Shown here: positions 46,682 to 56,438 of the stretch, piece by piece
Numbering within the stretch: position 1 is the stretch's first letter
Layout: each line of letters begins with the position of its first letter
Origin: Clostridia bacterium
GTDB taxonomy: Bacteria > Bacillota > TC1 > UBA5767
Direction of reading: 5' to 3'
Length of the DNA stretch: 64,000 nucleotides
NCBI GenBank assembly: GCA_016887505.1
Contig: CP069393.1
Coordinates: forward strand, 1,846,001 to 1,910,000
The notes under the pieces: model-generated
Database searches by the model: none
What the model was told of the DNA's origin: nothing
The model's input: only the letters and a program-made list of their open reading frames with translations
Program-made: the position numbers and the translations under genes

Positions 46682-47945
46682 TATAAGGTTTATTCGTAGT
46701 GAACCGGAAAAGGTTAAGGAAAACCTGGTAAGACGGGGAGTAGATGTTGATGTTGAACAAATACTAAATCTTGACCAAAGAAAACGCGATATATTGGGAC
46801 AGGTAGAAGAAAAGAAGGCTCATCGGAACAGTGTTTCTAAGAGCATTGGTAAAAAGAAAAAAGCTGGTGAAGATGTAAGTGCGGTCATGCAGGAAATGCG
46901 TAGCCTAGGAGAAGAAATTTCTTCTCACGATGAGGAAGTTAAAGAGTTAGATCAACAAATTTTTACTATGATGTTGCAAATTCCCAATATGTTACATGAA
47001 TCGGTCCCTTCAGGAGAAGGTGAGGAAGATAATGTGGAAATCGCTTGCTATGGTGAAATACCACATTGGTCCTTTGAGGCAAAGAACCATTGGGAAATTG
47101 GGGAAGAATTGGATATTATCGATCCAGTCAGAGCAGGTAAAGTGACTGGTGCTCGATTTACATATATGAAGGATGCCGGGGCTAGATTAGAGCGGGCCTT
47201 AATCAATTTTATGTTGGATTTACATTGTGATAAGCAAGGATACAAAGAAATAGTTCCTCCTTTTCTTGTAAATTCCGACAGTATGCTTGGTACGGGTCAA
47301 TTGCCCAAATTTGCTGACGATATGTTTAAGGTTCAAGGAACAGATTATTACTTAATTCCTACTGCGGAGGTTCCTTTAACCAATATGTATGCAAGAGAAA
47401 TTTTAGAACCAGAGGATATGCCACAGTTTTTTACGGCCTATACCCCCTGCTTCAGAGCTGAAGCAGGCTCAGCTGGAAAAGATACTCGAGGACTAATTCG
47501 CCAACATCAATTTAACAAGGTGGAAATGGTCAAGTACTGCCGTCCAGAAGATTCATATGTAGAGTTGGAAAAGCTGATTCAAAATGCTATGGAGGTTTTG
47601 GACCTTCTTAAACTCCCCTACCGTACAGTTTTGCTGTGCAGCAAGGATGTTGGTTTCTCAGCAACCAAAACGATTGACTTGGAAGTTTATATGCCAGGAT
47701 TTGGGGGTTATCGGGAGATTTCTTCTTGCTCCAATTTCGAAGATTTTCAAGCGAGAAGAGCGGGAATTAAGTTTCGCCGTGAAAAAAAGGGAAAACCGGA
47801 ATATGTACATACCTTGAATGGATCAGGCCTGGCTGTAGGTCGTACCGTAGCAGCAATTCTAGAGAATTATCAACAAGAAGATGGAAGTGTCAGGATTCCT
47901 AAGGTACTGTTACCATACATGGGTGGAAAAGAATGGATTAAATAA
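46674..47945 (+). CDS. serS: Seryl-tRNA synthetase
   Basis: Charges tRNA-Ser. It has 423 residues. The N-terminal coiled-coil arm covers about 30-110 ([24 protein letters not shown]). The catalytic core has motif 2 [44 protein letters not shown] and motif 3 [20 protein letters not shown]. Both tRNA-Ser genes in this window lie directly downstream. It starts inside the end of the amidohydrolase gene, so the two are translationally coupled. Confidence 0.98.
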   Translation: MIDIRFIRSEPEKVKENLVRRGVDVDVEQILNLDQRKRDILGQVEEKKAHRNSVSKSIGKKKKAGEDVSAVMQEMRSLGEEISSHDEEVKELDQQIFTMMLQIPNMLHESVPSGEGEEDNVEIACYGEIPHWSFEAKNHWEIGEELDIIDPVRAGKVTGARFTYMKDAGARLERALINFMLDLHCDKQGYKEIVPPFLVNSDSMLGTGQLPKFADDMFKVQGTDYYLIPTAEVPLTNMYAREILEPEDMPQFFTAYTPCFRAEAGSAGKDTRGLIRQHQFNKVEMVKYCRPEDSYVELEKLIQNAMEVLDLLKLPYRTVLLCSKDVGFSATKTIDLEVYMPGFGGYREISSCSNFEDFQARRAGIKFRREKKGKPEYVHTLNGSGLAVGRTVAAILENYQQEDGSVRIPKVLLPYMGGKEWIK

Positions 47946-47955
47946 GGTAAACCTG

Positions 47956-47985
47956 TTGACAAAGCGTTTTTGGCAATGCTATAAT
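47956..47985 (+). promoter_or_regulatory. Promoter of the tRNA cluster
   Basis: TTGACA, 18 bases, TATAAT with an extended TGC element, 31 bases before tRNA-Ser(TGA). One of the best promoters in the window. Confidence 0.85.
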
Positions 47986-48016
47986 CTACCTTGCGTGATT
48001 CGGAAGAAAAACATCT

Positions 48017-48105
<89 letters not shown>

Positions 48106-48116
48106 AAAAACTTTGT

Positions 48117-48210
48117 GGAGAAGTACTCAAGCGGCTGAAGAGGCTCCCCTGCTAAGGGAGTAGGTCTGTTAATAGCGGGCGCGAGGGTTCAAATCCCTCC
48201 TTCTCCGCCA
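48117..48210 (+). tRNA. tRNA-Ser (anticodon GCT)
   Basis: Acceptor GGAGAAG pairs with CTTCTCC; anticodon loop CTGCTAA (GCT); long variable arm; T arm GGGTTCAAATCCC; encoded CCA. Reads AGC/AGU. Confidence 0.97.
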
Positions 48211-48254
48211 CATTGTTACATAGGACATTTGTCCTTTCCTATATAATTGAACAT

Positions 48255-48331
48255 GCGCCCGTAGCTCAGCTGGATAGAGCGTTTGGCTACGGACCAAAAG
48301 GCCACAGGTTCGAATCCTGCCGGGCGTACCA
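48255..48331 (+). tRNA. tRNA-Arg (anticodon ACG)
   Basis: Acceptor GCGCCCG pairs with CGGGCGT (one G-U end pair); anticodon loop CTACGGA (ACG, modified to ICG by TadA encoded at 22.7 kb); T arm AGGTTCGAATCCT; encoded CCA. Confidence 0.96.
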
Positions 48332-48332
48332 A

Positions 48333-48358
48333 AACAGTGCTTAGGCACTGTTTTTTTT
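48333..48358 (+). terminator. Terminator of the tRNA cluster
   Basis: AACAGTGC and GCACTGTT pair around TTAG, followed by six T. Confidence 0.92.
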
Positions 48359-48412
48359 ATTGAAATGCGGAAGGTTTTGGTATACACTCCCTATAAGATA
48401 GATGGAGGTACT

Positions 48413-49447
48413 ATGGTAACATACGCAATTTTGGGAAATCCAGGACATAATAGGGTATATTTCGAGGAATCTAGCAGATTGGCCTTACGTGAACTTGCAG
48501 TTGCATTTAAAAAAATGGAGGCGCAGTGCAGTAATATTCGCAAGGAGAGCATTGCGGGTATTGGCTATAGCCTGTTTGATAGTGACCGGGAGCTAAACGA
48601 TAGAGATTTACAAATCATATCTTGGCTGTCCTTTGGCTATGCGCTTTTTAAATTTGAAGAAATGGGTGTATTGCGTCCAGTGGAAAAAAACAGCACTAAT
48701 TTTTTTGACACGGATTTTAGCAGTATCTTGAAATATAGTGGTAAGACCAATGAATTGTTTACACGTTTGATGTTGAGTATTGCTGAACTTTCCTCGGCTT
48801 TCTACGGAAGTCAGGAGATTCGCCTTTTGGACCCTATAGCCGGAAAAGGAACCACACTTTTTGAAGGTCTAATCCGAGGGCACCATGTATATGGTATTGA
48901 GATAGGAGATAAAGTCGTAACGGAATCCTACCATTTTATTAAAAAGTATCTTGAGAATAAATGTTATAAGCATGTAAGCAAGACGATTCGCTTTAGTGGA
49001 GAGAAAAAGGAGTTTACGGTCAAACGGTATCAGCTAGAGATTGGACGAGACAAGAAAGATTTCAAGGAAAAGGCCCAGAAGTCTTGTGAACTAATCTCAG
49101 GTAATTCCCTATATACCAATCAATACTATAAGAAGAACTATTTCCATCTTATTGTAGGAGATCTACCCTATGGGGTGCAGCACGGTAACGTAGCCAAGGT
49201 GAAATCTTCTTCTATTACTAGAAGCCCTGAGGAATTGCTAAAGAATTGTCTTCCTGGATGGTATGACGTATTAAAACCAGGAGGTTCCATGGTTTTAGCC
49301 TGGAACACCTATGTTTTTCCTAGAGAAGCGATGGTAGGCTTAATTAAGGAAGCTGGCTTTGAGGTTCTCGAACAGGTTTATGAGGAATTTGTGCACCAAG
49401 TGGATCGTTCTATTCGTCGTGACATCATAGTGGCTCAAAAACAGTAA
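48413..49447 (+). CDS. Putative RNA (guanine-N2) methyltransferase-like protein
   Basis: SAM-dependent methyltransferase resembling the Trm11/UPF0020 group. It has 344 residues. The SAM-binding motif is LLDPIAGKGTTLFEGLIRG and the catalytic motif is GDLPYG (DLPYG at 250-254, in place of D/NPPY), fitting N2-guanine methylation. The N-terminus (MVTYAILGNPGHNRVYFEESS) is not a standard THUMP domain. The start at 48413 follows GATGGAGGTACT; a reading from 48365 is rejected. RNA target unknown. Confidence 0.75.
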   Translation: MVTYAILGNPGHNRVYFEESSRLALRELAVAFKKMEAQCSNIRKESIAGIGYSLFDSDRELNDRDLQIISWLSFGYALFKFEEMGVLRPVEKNSTNFFDTDFSSILKYSGKTNELFTRLMLSIAELSSAFYGSQEIRLLDPIAGKGTTLFEGLIRGHHVYGIEIGDKVVTESYHFIKKYLENKCYKHVSKTIRFSGEKKEFTVKRYQLEIGRDKKDFKEKAQKSCELISGNSLYTNQYYKKNYFHLIVGDLPYGVQHGNVAKVKSSSITRSPEELLKNCLPGWYDVLKPGGSMVLAWNTYVFPREAMVGLIKEAGFEVLEQVYEEFVHQVDRSIRRDIIVAQKQ

Positions 49448-49527
49448 CGATTCACCAATTCGTACTCCTGTTGCAGCTCATCCATGGGCCAGAGTGGGAA
49501 GTGGGACTTAGATAAAGTTTTTTATTG

Positions 49528-49552
49528 AGACAGCGTAATTACGCTGTCTTTT
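49528..49552 (+). terminator. Intrinsic terminator after the methyltransferase gene
   Basis: A perfect 22-base palindrome (arm AGACAGCGTAA) followed by TTTT-type sequence. It lies 80 bases after the stop. Confidence 0.75.
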
Positions 49553-49597
49553 GCGTTTGGTGTACAATTGAATAAAATAAATGAATATGGAGGCAAA

Positions 49598-50062
49598 ATG
49601 AAAACAGTTTTAGAATCACGTGTAGAACATGTTGAAATTGTATTCCAACAACATATCAATAGCTATGGACGACTTTTTGGTGGAGTGCTGATGTCTTGGA
49701 TAGATGTGGTAGCAGCAGTGGTAGCCAGACGTCATTCGCATATGGAAGTAAGCACGGTAACGGTGGATAGCCTACGGTTCAAGAAACCAATCTTCTTAAG
49801 TGATACGGTAGTCCTTATTGGACAAATAACTTGGACGGGACACCGTGCTATGGAAGTGCGGGTAGACACGTACACAGAAACCCTCAAGGGCGAAAGAACC
49901 CATGTGAATAGAGCGTATCTAGTGTTGGTTGCTATTGATGAGAATGGCCAGGTAGTAGAAGTGGAACCGATACAGCCACAGGGCCCTGAAGAACTAGAAG
50001 AATACGCGTCAGGAACGAAGCGGCAAGAGTATCGTTTGCAACGTAAAGAAGAAGGATTTTAG
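49598..50062 (+). CDS. Hotdog-fold acyl-CoA thioesterase
   Basis: Predicted thioesterase of the YciA/BACH acyl-CoA hydrolase group, 154 residues, one hotdog domain. Motifs: HINSYGRLFGGVLMSWIDVVAAVVARRHS (the Gly-Gly helix region with the catalytic Asp in WID) and VTVDSLRFKKPIFLSD. The ATG at 49598 follows TGGAGGCAAA, so the earlier ATG is rejected. The last 30 residues are charged and probably disordered. Confidence 0.85.
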   Translation: MKTVLESRVEHVEIVFQQHINSYGRLFGGVLMSWIDVVAAVVARRHSHMEVSTVTVDSLRFKKPIFLSDTVVLIGQITWTGHRAMEVRVDTYTETLKGERTHVNRAYLVLVAIDENGQVVEVEPIQPQGPEELEEYASGTKRQEYRLQRKEEGF

Positions 50063-50079
50063 AAAATTTGTGAATTAAC

Positions 50080-50108
50080 TTGCAAGGATTTACGCTTTGT
50101 AATATAAT
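50080..50108 (+). promoter_or_regulatory. Promoter of the CoADR-rhodanese-TusA-DsrE gene
   Basis: TTGCAA, 17 bases, TATAAT, 64 bases before the start codon. The expected transcription start falls at or just before the inverted repeat at 50115-50131. Confidence 0.7.
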
Positions 50109-50114
50109 TCACTT

Positions 50115-50131
50115 ATACCCAACCGGGGTAT
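50115..50131. promoter_or_regulatory. CsoR/CstR-like operator
   Basis: ATACCC-AACCG-GGGTAT, an inverted repeat of the TACCC-N5-GGGTA type used by CsoR-family repressors (copper CsoR and persulfide CstR). Its position, just after the predicted start site, would block transcription. A persulfide-sensing CstR-type regulator is the better guess because the gene handles sulfane sulfur; no CsoR-family gene is in this window. Confidence 0.6.
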
Positions 50132-50171
50132 GGTATAAAATGGATGATTTAATCGACCTGGGAGGAGAATA

Positions 50172-52625
50172 ATGGGAAGAAAAATACTAATAGTCGGCGG
50201 TGTAGCCGGCGGTGCGGGCACAGCAGCTCGACTGAGACGTATGGATGAAGAAGCAGAGATTATCGTTTTTGAGCGTGGAAGCTATATTTCCTTCGCAAAC
50301 TGTGGTTTGCCGTATTATGTTGGGGGGACAATCAAGAACCGAAGAGATTTGCTCTTGCAAACTCCGGAAGCCATGATGGCTCGCTTCAATATCGAGATTC
50401 GCATTAACAATGAAGTAACTAGGATTGACAGACAAGAAAAAGAAATAGAGGTCAAGGGAGAAAATGGCTTCTATAAAGAATCATATGATGTATTAGTACT
50501 CTCCCCTGGTTCGACACCACTTGTGCCACCGATTCCGGGAATAGCCAATCCCAATATCTTTTCTCTATGGACTGTACCCGATGTAGACAAGATTAAATCT
50601 TATGTAGAGGATAAGAATCCTCGAACTGCAATAGTCATTGGTGGCGGTTTTATCGGTATTGAAATGGCGGAAAATTTATATGATTTAGGCATTGAGGTAT
50701 CGATTGTCGAAATGCTGGATCAGGTGATGACACCTTTTGATTATGATATGGCTCAGATCTTGCATGAAAACATTACCTCTAAAGGGGTTAATTTGGAGTT
50801 GTCTAATGGGGTTAAGTCGTTTGACTATCAAGATGGAACGACAAAGGTTACTTTGCAAGATGGCAAGGAAATCTCAGCAGACATGGTCATACTATCCATT
50901 GGCATCAGGCCGAATGGTGAACTGGCAAAAGCAGCAGGACTTGAAGTAAACAAACGAGGTGGTATTGTGGTAGACGATTACCTAAAGACCTCGGATGATA
51001 GTATTTATGCATTAGGTGATGTTATTGAAGTAAAACACTATATAGGCAGAGAAGAAACCATGATTCCCTTAGCAGGACCGGCTAACAGACAAGCTAGAAT
51101 CCTAGCCAATAACATTTGTGGTGCTAAGGAAGCCTATCGTGGTTCACAAGGTACTTCTGTGGCCAAGGTATTTGATTTGACAGCAGCTAGTACGGGATAT
51201 AATGAGAAAGCACTTAAGGCCAAAGGCTTGGAGAAAAAGAAAGATTTTGATTCAGTCATTACTATCCTACGTTCCCACGCTGGATATTATCCGGCAGCTC
51301 TTCCACTGACCTTAAAGGTTATTTATGACATGGAAGGTAAGATTCTAGGCGCGCAAGGAGTAGGATACGACGGGGTCGATAAACGTATTGATGTAATTGC
51401 TACTGCCATTCGCTTCAAGGGAACAATAGATGACCTGAAGGATTTGGAGCTTGCTTATGCACCACCTTATTCTAGTGCTAAGGATCCCGTGAATATGGCC
51501 GGTTTCGTAGCAGATAATGTGCTCACAGGTAGGATGGGTAGTATCGACTGGGATGAAATTGCAACATTAGACCCTAAGACGACTCAGCTTTTGGACGTGC
51601 GTGAGGCTGAAGAGCGCGAATTGGGCAAGATTGATCCATCTATACATATACCAATCAACTCTTTGCGGAAACGTATTGGTGAATTGGATAAAGATAAGGA
51701 AGTCATAATTTATTGTGCAGTAGGCATCCGAGGATACATTGGAGCCAGAATATTGATGCAAAAAGGGTTCAAAGTAAGAAACTTACTTGGTGGATATACC
51801 CACTATAGAAGAGCGATCAAAGATTATAGCCTGAAGGATGTATTGGGCATACAAAATGCCATGAGCTATGGCGACCAGATTAAACAAAATGTGGAATCCA
51901 AAGCTGTAATTAAAGTGGATGCTTGTGGTATGCAGTGTCCCGGTCCGATTATGGAAGTAAACAAGAAGATGCAGGAGCTTAGGCCTGGAGAAGTGCTAGA
52001 AGTTATGGCGACAGATCCAGGATTTCCGTCTGATGCCAAAGCCTGGTCAATTAAAACAGGAAACCGTTTTCTGCATGAAGAAAGAACGCCAGAGGGTTTC
52101 AAGGTTAGCATTGCGAAAGGTGGAGAAGTGGCAAAAAGCCAAGGAACTGTCTCCGGCGATAATGGAACCATGGTGGTATTTAGTGGAGACCTAGATAAGG
52201 CCATTGCAGCTTTTATCATCGCCAATGGTGCTGCGGCTATGGGCAAACAAATGACCCTGTTCTTTACTTTTTGGGGATTGAATATTTTAAGGAAAGATAG
52301 CAAGATTTCTTTAAAAAAATCACCAATTGAGCGTATGTTTGGCATGATGATGCCTCGTGGTGCTAAAAAACTAACCTTATCTAAGATGAATATGGGTGGT
52401 ATGGGTACCAAGATGATGCAAAAGGTTATGAAGGATAAGAACGTAACCAGTTTGGAAGATTTGGTAAATTCTGCATTAGAAAGTGGCGTAAAGATTGTGG
52501 CTTGTACGATGAGCATGGATATTATGGGCTTGCAGAAGGAAGAATTAATTGATGGCATCGAGTATGCAGGCGTAGCTTCTTATTTGGGAGAAACGGATGC
52601 AGCCAACTTTAATCTATTTGTATAG
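50172..52625 (+). CDS. CoA-disulfide/persulfide reductase fused to rhodanese, TusA and DsrE-like domains
   Basis: A multidomain flavoprotein, 817 residues, predicted to move or reduce sulfane sulfur. Domain 1 (about 1-445) is a pyridine nucleotide-disulfide oxidoreductase of the CoADR type, with FAD motif LIVGGVAGGAGTAARLRR and the single redox Cys44 in SFANCGLPYY. Its NAD(P)H motif is AIVIGGGFIGIEMAENLYDLG. Domain 2 (about 460-555) is a rhodanese with active Cys515 (YCAVGIRGY). Domain 3 (about 577-646) is TusA-like with DACGMQCPGP, catalytic Cys589. Domain 4 (about 660-817) is DsrE2-like. GGGAGGAGAATA precedes the ATG. It stands alone behind its own promoter and operator. Confidence 0.9.
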   Translation: MGRKILIVGGVAGGAGTAARLRRMDEEAEIIVFERGSYISFANCGLPYYVGGTIKNRRDLLLQTPEAMMARFNIEIRINNEVTRIDRQEKEIEVKGENGFYKESYDVLVLSPGSTPLVPPIPGIANPNIFSLWTVPDVDKIKSYVEDKNPRTAIVIGGGFIGIEMAENLYDLGIEVSIVEMLDQVMTPFDYDMAQILHENITSKGVNLELSNGVKSFDYQDGTTKVTLQDGKEISADMVILSIGIRPNGELAKAAGLEVNKRGGIVVDDYLKTSDDSIYALGDVIEVKHYIGREETMIPLAGPANRQARILANNICGAKEAYRGSQGTSVAKVFDLTAASTGYNEKALKAKGLEKKKDFDSVITILRSHAGYYPAALPLTLKVIYDMEGKILGAQGVGYDGVDKRIDVIATAIRFKGTIDDLKDLELAYAPPYSSAKDPVNMAGFVADNVLTGRMGSIDWDEIATLDPKTTQLLDVREAEERELGKIDPSIHIPINSLRKRIGELDKDKEVIIYCAVGIRGYIGARILMQKGFKVRNLLGGYTHYRRAIKDYSLKDVLGIQNAMSYGDQIKQNVESKAVIKVDACGMQCPGPIMEVNKKMQELRPGEVLEVMATDPGFPSDAKAWSIKTGNRFLHEERTPEGFKVSIAKGGEVAKSQGTVSGDNGTMVVFSGDLDKAIAAFIIANGAAAMGKQMTLFFTFWGLNILRKDSKISLKKSPIERMFGMMMPRGAKKLTLSKMNMGGMGTKMMQKVMKDKNVTSLEDLVNSALESGVKIVACTMSMDIMGLQKEELIDGIEYAGVASYLGETDAANFNLFV

Positions 52626-52746
52626 AGAAGAATAGTTGCTAGGAAAAGAAAAGGGTTATACGATTAACATAGTACTTGCAATCTGAACCAACTTGCATTA
52701 TTATGAAATTAAATAAATTGATAAAGTGGGTTTAGAAGACCGCATT

Positions 52747-52779
52747 AAGACCGAGAAAACTTTTTTTCGGTCTTTTTTA
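52747..52779 (+). terminator. Intrinsic terminator before the amidohydrolase gene
   Basis: AAGACCGA and TCGGTCTT pair, with further A-T pairs inside, followed by TTTT. It lies 120 bases after the previous stop and only about ten bases before the ribosome site of the next gene. The intervening 52626-52746 shows no gene. Confidence 0.75.
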
Positions 52780-52800
52780 ATTCAAATAAGGGGTGTAGAG

Positions 52801-54156
52801 ATGCAAGAAAAAAAGAGCATATTGATTGAGAACGCTTGGATTCTGACGTTGGACCCAGACAACACTGTAATCGAGGACGGATACCTGTATATGGAAAATG
52901 GTCGAATCACGGAAGTGGGAAAAACCAGAGAAAATATGGGTGAAATCAAACAGAAAGCCTCCCAGATTATTGATGCTGAAGGTATGATTCTAATGCCTGG
53001 TATGGTTAACGCTCATTCGCATTTATTCCAGACCTTCACAAGAGGATTTGCAGATGACAAATTGTTATATCCTTGGCTTAAAGAAGAGATTTGGCCTTTT
53101 GCAGCGAATATGGAACATGGGGATTTCGCTCTTAGCGGTTTACTAGGATGCGTAGAGAATCTGAAGAATGGAGCGACGGCAGTTATTGACCAGCACTATG
53201 TACATACCTTCCAAGACTCATCCGATCTGATTCTTGAAGCTATGAAGGATACGGGAATTCGTGGCACGCTTTGCCGGACTTTTTCAAACTATAACTATAC
53301 GCCGCTTTTGCAAGAAGAAGACGAAACCATTTATTCTTCACTAGTTCGTCTGACTGAGAAGTATCACAACAGCGAGAACGGTCGCCTGCAACTGTCTGTT
53401 GGTCCTATCAACCCATGGGGCTGCACGGTTGGGCTTTATCAAAGGACGTATGACTATGCCAAGGCCAATGGCTTAATGTATCAGATTCATACTGCTGAAA
53501 CGGAAGATGTAGTGGAAAAATGTATAGAAATGTATGGGAAACGAAATGTAAACTTTTTTGATTCCATGGGTATCTTAGGGGAAAATACGCAGTTGGCTCA
53601 TGCAATTTGGCTTGACGATGAAGAATTGGAACTAACGAGAGCAGCCAAAGCTAGTGTCGTACATTGTCCAGTAGCCAATATGTATCTGGCAGATGGTATT
53701 GCTAGAGTACCTGAGATGCGTAAGATGGGTATTTCTGTTTGCCTAGGAACAGATGGACCTGGTAGCAACAATGCACAGGACATGATGGAAGTATTAAAGA
53801 CAGCCGTGATTTTACATAAGGTAAATACGCTAGATCCTATGATTCTTTCAGCAGAAGATGTTTTGAAAATGGCCTGCGTTGAAGGGGCAAAAGCGCTAGG
53901 ACAGGAAGATTTAGGTCGCTTACAACCCGGTTACATTGCGGATATGATTTTGGTGGACTGGAAGAAGCCGCATATTGCTCCAGTACATAAGCCTGCTTCG
54001 GCCGTGGTTTTTTGTGCCAATGGGAATGATGTTGATACTAGCATTGTAGACGGAAAGGTTGTAATGCGAAATCGCAAAGTCGTTGGTGTGGATGAAAAAG
54101 CATTGATCGAGGAATGCCAACTTAGAGCACGTGCAATTAAACGCAAAATTTCCTAA
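52801..54156 (+). CDS. Amidohydrolase, SsnA/purine-deaminase-like
   Basis: Metal-dependent deaminase or hydrolase of the SsnA/ATZ group, 451 residues, related to the one at 45.3 kb. Motifs: NAHSHLFQTFTRG (HxH), HTAETEDVVEKC, AHAIWLDDEEL and LGTDGPGSNNAQDMM. The ATG at 52801 follows GGGGTGTAGAG; the reading from 52726 crosses a terminator and is rejected. It lies 15 bases before an xdh operon, suggesting that it deaminates a purine substrate (guanine or 8-oxoguanine-like), which is inference. Confidence 0.85.
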   Translation: MQEKKSILIENAWILTLDPDNTVIEDGYLYMENGRITEVGKTRENMGEIKQKASQIIDAEGMILMPGMVNAHSHLFQTFTRGFADDKLLYPWLKEEIWPFAANMEHGDFALSGLLGCVENLKNGATAVIDQHYVHTFQDSSDLILEAMKDTGIRGTLCRTFSNYNYTPLLQEEDETIYSSLVRLTEKYHNSENGRLQLSVGPINPWGCTVGLYQRTYDYAKANGLMYQIHTAETEDVVEKCIEMYGKRNVNFFDSMGILGENTQLAHAIWLDDEELELTRAAKASVVHCPVANMYLADGIARVPEMRKMGISVCLGTDGPGSNNAQDMMEVLKTAVILHKVNTLDPMILSAEDVLKMACVEGAKALGQEDLGRLQPGYIADMILVDWKKPHIAPVHKPASAVVFCANGNDVDTSIVDGKVVMRNRKVVGVDEKALIEECQLRARAIKRKIS

Positions 54157-54171
54157 TACCAAGGAGGATAA

Positions 54172-56436
54172 ATGTTTAAAGAGATACCGCGAGTAGATGT
54201 TAAAGCGAAAATCACAGGTAGTGCCAAGTATGCCGACGATATGATATTTCCAAAAATGGTCTACGGGGCCATGGTACGCAGCAGCATAGCACATGGAGAT
54301 ATTCTGTCCATAGATACAAAAGAGGCTTTAAAGCAAGAAGGTGTTTTGTCCGTAATTACGTATGATGACATCCCAGGAATAGCTGGTAAGGATAAGGAAC
54401 GCCCGGTTTTAGCCAAGAAGCGGGTGCGATTTGTGGGAGATGGCATCGCAATTGTGGTGGCAAGTAGCCAACAAATTGCCAGAAGCGCAGCTGCTAAAGT
54501 AGTCGTTCGCTATAATGAGATTCCAGCTGTTTTCGATCCTTCCGAAGCGATTTTAGATAAACTACCAGCCATTCATGGTGATAGTAACCTAGAGAAGACG
54601 ATTACCATGCACCATGGTGATACAGAAAAAGGTTGGAATGAGGCGGATGTAATCGTGGAACAAGAGGTCTGCACCCATAGAGTGCAGCATGCGGCCATCG
54701 AACCGGAATCAGCGGTGGCAGTTTGGCAAGAGGATCATTTAGAACTTTACTGTCCACCCAAGAGCCCTTTCAACGTGAGGCGAGTTGTGTCAGAGACGCT
54801 TGGCCTTAGTGTCAACAAGGTGCGCTTGATTAGTTCAACAGTAGGGGGATCCTTTGGTGGCAAAGATTACGATATGAGTTTATTGGGTTCCCGGGTAGCG
54901 CTAGTGTCCCGTTTGTCGGGTAGACCCGCTAAGATGACCTACAACCGAGAGGAATCCATTACGGAATGCACCAAACGCCATCCCTATAAAATGCAATACA
55001 AGATTGGTGCTAAAAAAGATGGAACCCTGACTGGATTGCAAGTGGATATCCTTAGTGATGCAGGAGCGTATCTATCAAAGTCAGCCATGGTTGGCTGGCG
55101 ATCTTGTGTAGAGTCTTCCGGACCCTATCTTATTCCGAATATTCATACAGATGTGAAGGTAGTGTATACAAACCAGATTTATTCTGATTCGCTAAGGGGC
55201 TTTGGTTCACCTCAAGTGGACTATGGGATAGAAGTGGTTATGGATAAATTGGCGGAAAAATTGGGAATGGATCCACTGTTACTTCGTCGAAAAAATGCTC
55301 TAAAAGATGGAGATGAGCATGCTACAGGCCAGATTCTTACTGGTGTAAGCATGAAAGAATGTTTGGATAAACTGGAAGAAGCGTCTAAGTACGAAGAAAC
55401 CAAAATACGCATAGATAATTTTAATAAGAAACAGACGGGGCCCTTGCGCCGTGGATTTGGTATTGCTGCGCTACATAGAGGGGAAGCCTTGGGCGCAGGC
55501 GGTGAAGGAATCGATACGGCAGGCGTGAATGTGCATATAGAAAAGGACGGCAGTGTCTTAATATACTGTGGCTTAAGTGAAGTCGGACAGGGCTGTCAAA
55601 CCATGATGGTGCGCATTGTAAGTGAGATGCTGGGTATTAATCCGAGCCGTTGTCGTGTTAGCAAATTAGATACGGACTATGTCCCAGATTCAGGACCTAC
55701 GGTAGCCTCAAGGGGTACTGTTATTGCTGGTAATGCTACCGTCATGGCAGTGGAAATAATTAAAGAAAAAATCCATAAAGCGTTGGCTGGCCAAAAATGG
55801 TTCAAAAATAATGCCGAATTAGTTTATGAAGGAGAAAAAATCCGTCTAAAAGATAATCCGGAAATAGAAGTAAGTTTCGATGAAGCCGTGAAAATGACTT
55901 TTTCCAACTGCGATAATCTGTATGGCAATGGTTGGTGGGCTGCACCCAAATTGGTCTGGGACTGGGAAAAAGGCCAGGGCGATGCCTATTTCAACTATGT
56001 CTATGGTGCTTGTGGTTGTGAGGTAGAAGTCGATTTGGATTCAGGTAAAACCAAAATCATTCGCTTTATCGCAGTACACGATGTTGGAACAGCCCTGAAT
56101 ATTGAAGAAGTGTATGGTCAAATATGTGGTGGGGTAGCCATGGGAATTGGGTATGCTCTGATGGAAGAAGTAAAATTGAGAGATGGTCAAATTCAAAATA
56201 CTAATTTGGATTCCTACCTACTGCCCACAGCTATGGACATTGGGCAGATTGAGCCAGTGATTGTCCAAGATCACTCAGCAATCGGTCCTCTCGGTGCAAA
56301 AGGTTTGGGTGAACCGGTTACCTCTATTGTAGCTCCAGCTATCACGAATGCTATATCAGATGCCTTGGGAACTAGAATATATGAACTGCCTGCGGATTTA
56401 GAGCATGTCCTAGCAGCCAGCCGGAGGGAGGAATAA
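54172..56436 (+). CDS. Xanthine dehydrogenase-type molybdenum-binding subunit
   Basis: Large subunit of a molybdenum hydroxylase, 754 residues. Substrate and cofactor motifs: VGGSFGGKDYD (Moco-binding loop), YSDSLRGFGSPQ, GGEGIDTAGVNVH and the C-terminal GAKGLGEP with the catalytic Glu. The N-terminal a/b hammerhead starts PRVDVKAKITGSAKYADD. Genes for the FAD and 2Fe-2S subunits follow with no gap or a small overlap, so it is a three-subunit enzyme. Substrate not known; nicotinate or purine are possible, the amidohydrolase context favours purine. Confidence 0.92.
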   Translation: MFKEIPRVDVKAKITGSAKYADDMIFPKMVYGAMVRSSIAHGDILSIDTKEALKQEGVLSVITYDDIPGIAGKDKERPVLAKKRVRFVGDGIAIVVASSQQIARSAAAKVVVRYNEIPAVFDPSEAILDKLPAIHGDSNLEKTITMHHGDTEKGWNEADVIVEQEVCTHRVQHAAIEPESAVAVWQEDHLELYCPPKSPFNVRRVVSETLGLSVNKVRLISSTVGGSFGGKDYDMSLLGSRVALVSRLSGRPAKMTYNREESITECTKRHPYKMQYKIGAKKDGTLTGLQVDILSDAGAYLSKSAMVGWRSCVESSGPYLIPNIHTDVKVVYTNQIYSDSLRGFGSPQVDYGIEVVMDKLAEKLGMDPLLLRRKNALKDGDEHATGQILTGVSMKECLDKLEEASKYEETKIRIDNFNKKQTGPLRRGFGIAALHRGEALGAGGEGIDTAGVNVHIEKDGSVLIYCGLSEVGQGCQTMMVRIVSEMLGINPSRCRVSKLDTDYVPDSGPTVASRGTVIAGNATVMAVEIIKEKIHKALAGQKWFKNNAELVYEGEKIRLKDNPEIEVSFDEAVKMTFSNCDNLYGNGWWAAPKLVWDWEKGQGDAYFNYVYGACGCEVEVDLDSGKTKIIRFIAVHDVGTALNIEEVYGQICGGVAMGIGYALMEEVKLRDGQIQNTNLDSYLLPTAMDIGQIEPVIVQDHSAIGPLGAKGLGEPVTSIVAPAITNAISDALGTRIYELPADLEHVLAASRREE

Positions 56437-56438
56437 TC

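Noticed and set aside
51866-52558. Long 230-codon minus-strand frame across the sulfur-transfer fusion
   Set aside because: Antisense to a gene with multiple recognised domains.
52626-52746. Purine riboswitch before the amidohydrolase-xdh operon
   Set aside because: No purine-aptamer-like conserved loops are seen; only a terminator is supported.
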